Shown here piece by piece: positions 57,108-64,000 of a DNA stretch of 64,000 bases (position 1 is the stretch's first letter; every line of letters starts with the position of its first letter). Below the pieces are notes generated by a model that saw nothing but the letters and a program-made list of their open reading frames with translations, was not told the DNA's origin and did not search any database. This DNA comes from an uncultured Nitrosomonas sp. (GTDB lineage Bacteria > Pseudomonadota > Gammaproteobacteria > Burkholderiales > Nitrosomonadaceae), in assembly GCA_902826115.1 (NCBI GenBank), contig CADEDO010000001.1, positions 156,076 through 220,075 on the forward strand. The letters are read 5' to 3'. The position numbers and the translations under genes were made by a program.

Positions 57108-57514
57108 ATGCAGATGAGTTTTGGAACACTGGAATTGGCAAAGCGATTGAAGCGAGAAATGTTCTGATGAAGATTGATGCCCTGATGACGTTCAAAGCGA
57201 TTCTGCTGGGACAGTGGCATAGTTTGTCGGATGCAGCATTGGAGCAATCGCTGTGTGTGCGGATTGATTTTCTACAATTTTGTGGATTGTTCTTGTCAGA
57301 CGCGATACCGGACGAAATCACTTTGTGCCGGTTCCGTAACCGGCTAGATGATCTGCTGGCCTCTATTATTAATGAACAGCTTCAATCACACGGATTGATG
57401 ATCAAGGGTGCGACGGGAGCGGTAATTGATGCCAGGCTGATTGAGTCAGCGGCACGCCCTAAAGCTCGCGATTGCAGAAAGCTACAGCCCCAACGCTTAG
57501 GCTTTTGTTTGTAA
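57108..57514 (+). pseudogene. truncated IS5-family transposase
   Basis: MQMSFGTLELAKRLKREMF (from 57108, stopping at once) is the usual start of IS5-group transposases. The frame 57167-57514 continues with FKAILLGQWHSLSDAALEQSL, IDFLQFCGLFLSDAIPDEITLCRFRNRL and VIDARLIESAARPK, the first part of the DDE domain with its first aspartate. The later D and E blocks are missing. So there is a frameshift near 57165 and loss of the second half. It marks the right part of the island-like block. Confidence 0.85.
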
Positions 57515-57596
57515 ACCTTGCGTTGAGACATGTTCGTCCGTCAGGAAGAATGCTTGAATGGGGGATATGAAATACTGCATTGACTGCATTTGGCAT

Positions 57597-57953
57597 TTAA
57601 TCGTTGGATTCCAAATCCATGTCTTCCAATATTTTGCCAGATTGTTCTTTTTCGATATCAATGAGCTGGCCGCTTTTATCGACGGATATCCAAAATTTAT
57701 TAGTATTGGATTTTTTGATTTTTGCTATATAAATTACTGTTTTCTTTACTTTTTCTTTGTCTTTTATAATATTTAATTTTTCCTTCTTAATCTTTACGAT
57801 TTGCCCCCCTTGTGCGTGCTTGTTGATCGTTTGCTGAACTTTGGCGGGTACTTGCGACCATTCGACTTTTCCTTCTTTGGGGTCAGCATAGCTTGAAGTG
57901 GAAAATGCCAAGGTTATCAGCAAAAGAAATGCGAGTACTTTAATTTTCATCAT
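57597..57953 (-). CDS. small exported protein, PepSY-like
   Basis: A 118-residue protein with a signal peptide (KIKVLAFLLLITLAFSTSSYA) and a lysine-rich mature part: EWSQVPAKVQQTINKHAQGGQIVKIKKEKL, then a beta-rich stretch (TVIYIAKIKKSNTNKFWISVDKSGQLID). The pattern of a short helix then strands ending in a G-x-L-x turn resembles PepSY-like domains that may inhibit peptidases, but I am not certain. Two adjacent ATGs are possible. It is a stand-alone unit. Confidence 0.72.
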   Translation of the reverse strand: MMKIKVLAFLLLITLAFSTSSYADPKEGKVEWSQVPAKVQQTINKHAQGGQIVKIKKEKLNIIKDKEKVKKTVIYIAKIKKSNTNKFWISVDKSGQLIDIEKEQSGKILEDMDLESND

Positions 57954-58256
57954 GATTCTCCTATTAATTTATATTCATCTGACTAGCTAAAATTCAAATT
58001 GCCAGATCAAAACTAAATCCCAGTACTGGATCAGTGAATTGAGCTGTTATTGCTGACACAATGTAGACTTAAATCTATATCCTATTCGTTACAATGCTAC
58101 GCAAGACATCAGGATAATGCAACGTTAGATATTGATGAAGCAGTGGTTTCTTTGCGTTGAAGAGCGATGGCTGAAAGTTTTTTTGCTTTCCTGGAGTGCA
58201 ACGATTGGCGGGTTGTGCTCGCCCCAACTTGCAGGCATTCCGGGTTGGGATATTGA
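57954..58256. other. intergenic region upstream of the small exported protein
   Basis: 303 bases between the small exported protein and the hybrid kinase. I see no convincing gene, RNA or repeat; the short open frames here lack ribosome sites and family likeness. Confidence 0.5.
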
Positions 58257-61200
58257 TCACCCAGCAATTTTGAAAATGAAACGATGAAGAATTTGGTAGA
58301 GTTGATCGGGATCAAAGGGTTTGGGCAAGAAAGCGTCCATTCCGGCTTGTATGTATTGCTGTTGATCTTCGTCCATGATGTTGGCAGTCAAAGCAATAAT
58401 GGGTATGTTGAGGTGAAGGTCGTGACGAATGCGTCGAGTCGCTTCCAAACCGTCCATTTCCGGCATCTGGATATCCATAAAAATCAAATTGAACGAAGGC
58501 TCGGTTTGTTTGAGGAGGTCCAGGCACTCAATGCCATTGCTTGCTAAGCTGACGGTTATTCCCCAATTGCTTAACAGTTCGGATATCAGCATTTGATTGA
58601 ATTCATTGTCTTCGACAACCAGGATATGAGTGCCGATAAATTGTTTTTTTGCATCCTCAATCGCTGGTTTTTGATCAATCTGATCGATTTCGTTGACATT
58701 GAATAGTGTTGCAACAGCATCAAACAGATCCACTGGTGTGAAAGGCCTGTCCAGAATACCGATCGTGATTTGAGGCTCGATTTCTTTTGAAAGCCGGGGA
58801 TCAAAATGGCTGGTGATCAGTATCGTTTTGAGTGGATGGTGAGCAGGCAGGTGCTTTTCTATGGCATGAATCGTCCCGAGATACTCGGTATCGGGCAAAC
58901 GCATCATCAGCAAGAGTAAATCTATGGTAGTCGTATTGGAAGTAGGAGCCGTCATGTGCTGGATGGCTTGAGCGCTATTCTCGACGGCAACGGTCAACCA
59001 GCCCAGAGCTTGGATCGTTTCTGCAATGACCGTGCGCGTAACCGCATGATCGTCAATGATCAGCACTCTCAGGGATTGCAGTGTGCTGGGAATGATCACC
59101 CAGGGATCGTGTTGATGGCTGAGCCGCTGGAGCTTGACGGTGCAATGAAACTCACTGCCTTTGCCGTGCATGCTTTCAACCTTGATATCGCCATTCATTT
59201 GTTGAGCTAGTCGATGTGAGATGGACAAACCCAAGCCGGTGCCGCCGAATCGCCTTGTAATGGAAGTATCAGCTTGTGAGAAAGCCTGGAAAAGGCTCTC
59301 CATCTGCTCGGTTGTGATGCCAATGCCACTATCGATCACACTGAAGGTCAATGTGGCGATTCCAGAGGCATCGGCGGTGTCGATAGCGATGCGAATGATG
59401 ACTTCGCCCTGGTCAGTAAATTTAATGGCATTGTTGGTGAGGTTGACGAAAATCTGACTTAGCCTTAACGGGTCGCCAATAAAATGCCTGGGTACATCCG
59501 GCTCGACATAGAAAAGTACGTCTATGGTTTTGTCTTTTGCGGCGATTGAGGCCAATGCAGCCAGGTTTTCCAGAATGATATTCAAGTCGAATGGAATGCT
59601 ATCCAGTTCGATTTTATTGGCCTCGATCTTGGAATAATCAAGAATGTCATTGATGACCCCCAACAAAATATGCGAAGAGCCTTCGATATTGCGAAGATAT
59701 GTGCTCTGACGAGAATCCAGTGATGTTTTGCTCAATAAATAAGCCATGCCCAGAACAACATTCATCGGTGTGCGAATTTCGTGCGACATCATGGCCAGGA
59801 AGCGAGTTTTGGCAATACTGGCCGCTTCTGCTTGTTGCCGCGCTTCTATGAGCATGGCTTCACGTTCTTTGATGTCCGTGATGTCTTGGTGGGTTCCAAA
59901 CATCATGAAGGGCTTGCCCTCCTCTGTCCAGCTCAATACTTTACCGCGATCGAGCACCCAAACCCAATGACCTGTCTTGTGAAGCATGCGCGCAGAACAC
60001 TCGTAATAGGGGATTTTTCCGGAGAAATGATCCTCGAGTAATGCTTTGGATTGTTCTAAATCATCGGGATGAGCGTATTTAAGCCAGGTCTCAATAGTGA
60101 TTGGAGCAAGTTCATCCAGGGTATAACCGATGATTTCTGCCCATCGTTGATTGAAAATGACGGTCCCCGTTTGAATATTCCATTCCCAGGTACCAATGTT
60201 AGTTCCTTCAATGATATTGGATAAGCGCAAGCGCTGGTATTCCAGTTCCTTATCACGTTGTTTTCTGACCGTGATGTCGCGTGAAGAGGCATAAATAAAT
60301 TTCTTGCCTGAAATATCTATGCCTCTGGCATTAATCTCTACATCAAATATGCTGCCATCCTTGCGCCGATGTAGTGTTTCAAAAACGCGCGGAGTGGTGA
60401 TGATTTCGCGCGCGACATTGATGAGCTCCTCTTTAGGAATCTTGGCATCCCAGTCCATTACGTTGAGTCGCGCCGTTTCTTCATAGCTATAACCGAGCAT
60501 TTTTGCAAACGAGCGGCTATAGTGAACAACGTTGCCATCTTCATCCAGAATATGGATGCCATCACTGGCTGAATCCAATAGCGCTTCAAATCTCAGCGAT
60601 GCATTCTTTAGTTCCGTGATATCGGTGGCATATCCATTCCAAATGATACTGCCGTCATGTTGCTTTTCCGGTTTTGATTGCGCATGGATCCAGCGGATTT
60701 CTTTTTGTGCAACGATGATGCGATACTCAATGCGCCATTCCGCTAATGTTTTTGCTGATTCCTGAATCGATGTGTGAAAAATGGCCATATCCTCCGGGTG
60801 GACAAGAGAAAATAGCAAGGAAGCATTCGTAGTCACCTGTTCGGGTGAGATGCCCATCAACTTGATCATGCCTTTGCTGGCAAAAGGAACGCAGCTTCGT
60901 CCATCAGGAAACAGTTGATACTGATAAATAAAGCCGGGAATATTGTTCGATAAATCTTCGAGAAATTGATGGCTCTTGATGAGCTGCGTTTCCAGATTTT
61001 TGCGTAAAGTAATATCTACAAATGTGACTAAATGGTTTTTTCTGAACGCGGGAGATTCAAGCGCAGAGGCTGTCGCAATGACGCTGCGCTGGGAACCATC
61101 CTTGCATCGAATGATAATGTCCAACGGTTCAAATTCAGTTTTCTCCTTTAAGGCTTTTTTCAGATTCCTGGTCCACGCTGTTTTCACATATTGGCGGTAT

Positions 61201-62288
61201 TGCCGGTCAGGATAAGCCTTTGGCCACCAATCAGCCAATGTGGGTATGTCTTCTAGGGTATAGCCAAATAACTGAATGAAGGCTTTGTTTAGGAAAATAA
61301 TATTTTGATGCTCATCATTCACAGCCTTGGGGATGGAAGATGAATCAATGATCGAATAAAGCTTGGCTTCATTGTTGCGCAATGCTGATTCGATTTGATC
61401 CCGCTCGGCGAATAGCGTGCTGACAAATTGTGCCGTGAGAGAAATACCCAGAATAAAGATATTCATATCGAAGATACTTGGGGTCTCATTTAATACAAAG
61501 GGACCGAAGCCATGTGAGGTTTCGTACAGAGACAGCAAAGTGATTCCGCTACAAATGAGGGATACCACGGCGAGTCCGCTGCTGATTGCAATCCATATCA
61601 GAAGAGGAACATAGATCACCAGTGCTAGTGCAATACCACCGCCACCCAGATCAAGGTCGCCGAAAATCAGCCAGGTTGCCGGTAACATGAGTGCAATAGG
61701 TATGATGGCTCGATGAATCGATTGCTGGATGTTTTTAAGGTAATGAGGTCTCGAACATAAAACCAGCAGAAACGGCGTGATCAGAAATTGCCCCATGCAG
61801 TTGCCGAACCACCAGTAGGCCCAAGCCTGAAATTGACTTTGAGATTCTTGAATGACATCAAAAGTGAGTAGTGTTGTAATGCCTAATGTTGCGCTAAATG
61901 GCTGTAGAATTAAAAAAATCATTAACATCAAGCGACTCAGATCACGTACGCTGTTGATTGCGAGGCTCAGCTTCCAGCGTCTAAACAGAGTGGCTCCAAT
62001 CAATGCTTCCACGCTGTTGATAAGCGCTATGATGAGCGATGGCAGAAACTCAAGTCCGGTGCTCATGGCTAGCGCCAATTGCCCGAGAAGTATGCCAGGC
62101 CAGACTCTGCGACCCAATACAATCACCGCGGCCAGTGCGATGCCTTCAGGCACAAAGAAAACGGGTGTTACGATGTAATGTGAAACGGTGGTTAAAAAGC
62201 TGATGTGGCCAAAAATAAAATATAAAGCAGCTAATCCCAGTACCTGAAATAGATAACGACTATAGGCAGCTTGCTTATCGTTAGTCAT
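58257..62288 (-). CDS. MASE1-PAS hybrid sensor histidine kinase
   Basis: A 1343-residue membrane sensor kinase. N-terminal MASE1 domain with about eight helices (~15-290), then four PAS/PAC units (~305-430, 440-555, 565-680, 690-805), a HisKA domain with MSHEIRTPMN (histidine at about 836), an ATPase domain (NLTNNAIKFTDQGEV, DSGIGI, GTGLGLSIS), and two receiver domains. The first receiver (~1070-1190) has IDLLLLMMRLPD where the phospho-aspartate should be, so it is probably dead; the second (~1218-1340) has the normal FMDIQMPEMDG. There is no Hpt domain or output partner next to it. Signal unknown. It is transcribed alone. Confidence 0.93.
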   Translation of the reverse strand: MTNDKQAAYSRYLFQVLGLAALYFIFGHISFLTTVSHYIVTPVFFVPEGIALAAVIVLGRRVWPGILLGQLALAMSTGLEFLPSLIIALINSVEALIGATLFRRWKLSLAINSVRDLSRLMLMIFLILQPFSATLGITTLLTFDVIQESQSQFQAWAYWWFGNCMGQFLITPFLLVLCSRPHYLKNIQQSIHRAIIPIALMLPATWLIFGDLDLGGGGIALALVIYVPLLIWIAISSGLAVVSLICSGITLLSLYETSHGFGPFVLNETPSIFDMNIFILGISLTAQFVSTLFAERDQIESALRNNEAKLYSIIDSSSIPKAVNDEHQNIIFLNKAFIQLFGYTLEDIPTLADWWPKAYPDRQYRQYVKTAWTRNLKKALKEKTEFEPLDIIIRCKDGSQRSVIATASALESPAFRKNHLVTFVDITLRKNLETQLIKSHQFLEDLSNNIPGFIYQYQLFPDGRSCVPFASKGMIKLMGISPEQVTTNASLLFSLVHPEDMAIFHTSIQESAKTLAEWRIEYRIIVAQKEIRWIHAQSKPEKQHDGSIIWNGYATDITELKNASLRFEALLDSASDGIHILDEDGNVVHYSRSFAKMLGYSYEETARLNVMDWDAKIPKEELINVAREIITTPRVFETLHRRKDGSIFDVEINARGIDISGKKFIYASSRDITVRKQRDKELEYQRLRLSNIIEGTNIGTWEWNIQTGTVIFNQRWAEIIGYTLDELAPITIETWLKYAHPDDLEQSKALLEDHFSGKIPYYECSARMLHKTGHWVWVLDRGKVLSWTEEGKPFMMFGTHQDITDIKEREAMLIEARQQAEAASIAKTRFLAMMSHEIRTPMNVVLGMAYLLSKTSLDSRQSTYLRNIEGSSHILLGVINDILDYSKIEANKIELDSIPFDLNIILENLAALASIAAKDKTIDVLFYVEPDVPRHFIGDPLRLSQIFVNLTNNAIKFTDQGEVIIRIAIDTADASGIATLTFSVIDSGIGITTEQMESLFQAFSQADTSITRRFGGTGLGLSISHRLAQQMNGDIKVESMHGKGSEFHCTVKLQRLSHQHDPWVIIPSTLQSLRVLIIDDHAVTRTVIAETIQALGWLTVAVENSAQAIQHMTAPTSNTTTIDLLLLMMRLPDTEYLGTIHAIEKHLPAHHPLKTILITSHFDPRLSKEIEPQITIGILDRPFTPVDLFDAVATLFNVNEIDQIDQKPAIEDAKKQFIGTHILVVEDNEFNQMLISELLSNWGITVSLASNGIECLDLLKQTEPSFNLIFMDIQMPEMDGLEATRRIRHDLHLNIPIIALTANIMDEDQQQYIQAGMDAFLPKPFDPDQLYQILHRFIFKIAG

Positions 62289-62600
62289 GTAATAACTAAA
62301 ATTTTAGATTGAAAGGAATTCGAGGAAGGTTAAGATATAATATTTTGTGCATGATATAAAAGGCATTATAACCATAACGCACAATCATTAGGCCAAATCG
62401 AGTTTCTTTTGCGCATAAATCCGACCGTGTTGGTAAGCCCCATCGTTTATGGGCGCATGCTTCCAAAATAACTATTGGGGTCCGAATGCAGGTTTTAACG
62501 GAACCTATGATGCATATTGATATCTGAATGAAAAATAAGATTGTCAGAAGATTCTTATAATGAACGACGGCTTTGCCGTGCAGGGATATTCAGGTGGAAT
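62289..62600. other. intergenic region upstream of the metallopeptidase
   Basis: 312 bases with the divergent promoters of the kinase and peptidase genes. An open frame ending with NYWGPNAGFNGTYDAY near 62465-62525 has no start or ribosome site and looks like a leftover of an exported-protein tail. No RNA gene recognised. Confidence 0.45.
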
Positions 62601-63284
62601 ATGTTTTATATATTAGGGATGATTGCGATTGCAATACTCATTTTTGGTCCTTCTTACTGGGTCAAATATACGCTTGAGAAGTATAGCCAGCCTGATGATC
62701 GTTATCCCGGCACAGGCGGCGAGCTGGCGCGTATTTTATTGGATTGGGCGCAATTGCAAGCTGTCAGGGTTGAGGTAACAGAGCAAGGCGATCACTACGA
62801 TCCGATAGAAAAAGTGGTGCGTCTGACAGCAGATAAATTTAACGGTAAATCGTTGACCGCAATTACGGTGGCTGCTCATGAAGTAGGGCACGCCATACAA
62901 GATCGGGATGGCTACTTGCCGCTAAAGTTGCGCACGAGATTAGTGCAAATTGCTGCTCCAGCCGAGAAATTGGGCGCAGCGATTTTGATGATTGCCCCCG
63001 TTATTGCAGTGATTACTCGTGCGCCGGTGACGGGTGCTTTATTTTTCGTGGGCGGCTTATTGACGCTGGGGGCGGCGATATTGGTTCATTTAGTGACGCT
63101 ACCGATGGAAATGCACGCCAGTTTTGCACGCGCGCTACCGATGCTGGAGCAGGGAAAATATCTGATTCAAGGAGATGAGCGGCATGCGCGCAGGATTCTG
63201 CGTGCAGCAGCCTGGACTTATGTATCAGCTTCGCTGATGACCCTGCTCAATATGGGGCGGTGGTGGGCAATCATTCGGCGCTAG
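62601..63284 (+). CDS. membrane zinc metallopeptidase (YugP-like)
   Basis: A 227-residue membrane protein of the neutral zinc metallopeptidase family. The zinc site is H93-E-V-G-H97 (AAHEVGHAIQ), preceded by PTGG-like GTGGELARILLD and the VRLTADKFNGKSLTAITV block. One helix lies before and two after the zinc site (ILMIAPVIAVIT and GALFFVGGLLTLGAAILVHLVTLP), with a final one near the end. The start at 62601 (MFYILGMIAIAIL) follows CAGGTGGA; 62541 is less likely. Function unknown. Confidence 0.88.
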   Translation: MFYILGMIAIAILIFGPSYWVKYTLEKYSQPDDRYPGTGGELARILLDWAQLQAVRVEVTEQGDHYDPIEKVVRLTADKFNGKSLTAITVAAHEVGHAIQDRDGYLPLKLRTRLVQIAAPAEKLGAAILMIAPVIAVITRAPVTGALFFVGGLLTLGAAILVHLVTLPMEMHASFARALPMLEQGKYLIQGDERHARRILRAAAWTYVSASLMTLLNMGRWWAIIRR

Positions 63285-63459
63285 TCGATTTGAGTGGCCA
63301 GATTAAGCATATTTGTGATCTTCATAGTCTTGACCCTGTAATATAAGCCACTTACCATGTGCATATTGATGGTAACTGCCTATATACTTACATGTAAAAT
63401 GCCCAGATGGATGTCCATAGATTTTTCAAAATTCAGCAATTTATTAGTAAAGGATAATT

Positions 63460-63891
63460 ATGATGCGTTTGTATAGGCAACAAAAAACAAAAGTTGGTGG
63501 ATTTACACTGCTTGAGTTGCTCGTTGTGATGGTTATTATTGGCTTGTTGGCAGCATATGTCGGACCTAAATACTTTTCACAAGTAGGCAAGTCAGAAGTT
63601 AAAATGGCACAGGCGCAAATCGATGCACTAGAAAAAGCATTGCATCAATACCGTTTGGATGTTGGCAGTTATCCATCGACTGAGAATGGATTGGCTGCGT
63701 TGGTGACACGTCCCAGTAATGAAGCGAGATGGCAGGGACCCTATCTTTCAAAAATGCCCCCAAGCGATCCTTGGGGACGTCCTTATGTTTATAAATATCC
63801 TGGGGAACGGACGGAATTCGATTTACTTTCTTATGGTAAAGATGGACAACCGGGTGGTGAAGGTGAAGCCGCCGATATAACGAACTGGTAA
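63460..63891 (+). CDS. gspG: type II secretion major pseudopilin GspG
   Basis: A 143-residue pseudopilin that assembles the piston of the type II secretion system. The prepilin signal ends KVGG-FTLLELLVVMVIIGLLAAYVGP, cut by a prepilin peptidase before F15. The C-terminal domain has SYPSTENGLAALVTRP, GPYLSKMPPSDPWGRPYVY and DLLSYGKDGQPGGEGEAADI, the GspG-specific calcium site and family signature. A GspF-like gene follows nine bases later. Confidence 0.95.
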   Translation: MMRLYRQQKTKVGGFTLLELLVVMVIIGLLAAYVGPKYFSQVGKSEVKMAQAQIDALEKALHQYRLDVGSYPSTENGLAALVTRPSNEARWQGPYLSKMPPSDPWGRPYVYKYPGERTEFDLLSYGKDGQPGGEGEAADITNW

Positions 63892-63900
63892 GTATTAACA

Positions 63901-64000
63901 ATGCGTTATGAGGTGAAAGCAGTTTTGTCCGGACAAGGTACGGTACACCTTGAACTTGAAGCAAACAGCGAAGAGGAAGCCCGTCTTCAGGTGATAGAGC
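63901..64000 (+). CDS. GspF-like inner-membrane protein, cut by the window end
   Basis: The last 100 bases encode MRYEVKAVLSGQGTVHLELE and further residues in an open frame that runs off the edge. This start resembles type II secretion F proteins (MRYEVKAL...), and the position straight after gspG supports it. Too short for a firm call. Confidence 0.6.
   Translation, partial: MRYEVKAVLSGQGTVHLELEANSEEEARLQVIE

Noticed and set aside
58075-58260. 61-codon minus-strand frame between the small exported protein and the kinase
   Set aside because: No ribosome site, composition unlike a protein, overlaps the kinase end.
62465-62525. Short frame ending NYWGPNAGFNGTYDAY
   Set aside because: A stop lies shortly upstream, with no start codon context or ribosome site; too short to call a gene.

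Overview
The window looks like chromosomal DNA from a betaproteobacterium. Protein style and gene content are most like Nitrosomonas or a close relative, but no ammonia-oxidation gene is present, so the genus is inferred. Nearly all of it is ordinary single-copy housekeeping DNA, broken by two accessory stretches.

Left end (1-10.7 kb): an AT-rich segment with two inverted DnaA boxes lies 3' of dnaA, which itself follows panB-panC on the minus strand. Next comes a plus-strand peptide-export locus (3.5-8.4 kb): two small double-glycine leader peptides (84 and 39 aa), a cysteine-rich companion protein, a HlyD-type adaptor and an ABC exporter with a complete C39 leader peptidase. The same 17-bp operator-like motif precedes both peptide genes. 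pcnB-folK and the RNase P RNA gene follow.

10.7-25.5 kb: decayed genes (a broken subtilisin-family protease carrying a 7-bp tandem repeat behind its start, and a relic of a neighbouring exported protein). Then a large MscS-type channel, a TolC-like outer-membrane protein with a Pcm-like methyltransferase, a TPP riboswitch with thiC, uppP, a rhodanese relic, an RTX calcium-binding protein, a DASS anion transporter and an intact rhodanese.

25.5-45.6 kb: rluF, a DUF2835 protein and ettA; a short putative defence cluster (ribbon-helix-helix protein, ABC-type ATPase, DUF4276 Toprim-like protein, orphan Phd antitoxin); a MazG-like pyrophosphohydrolase, a methyltransferase, rhlE, a DUF192 protein with slt, gdhA, a GH38-like enzyme with an intradiol dioxygenase, trxB, an Smr protein, a DksA-like protein, a peroxiredoxin and an MFS transporter.

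45.6-57.6 kb: an island-like block beginning at tRNA-Arg(CCU). It holds a type I restriction-modification locus (hsdR, hsdS, hsdM) interspersed with a DUF1016 nuclease and a DUF559 nuclease flanked by ~88-bp inverted repeats, then an exported small protein, IS3 and IS5 scraps, a PLP decarboxylase, a relic of a second hsdR and a ParE/Phd toxin-antitoxin pair. No integrase was found.

57.6-64 kb: a small exported protein, a 1343-aa MASE1-PAS hybrid histidine kinase, a membrane zinc metallopeptidase, and the start of a type II secretion or pilus-like operon (gspG, then gspF cut by the window edge).
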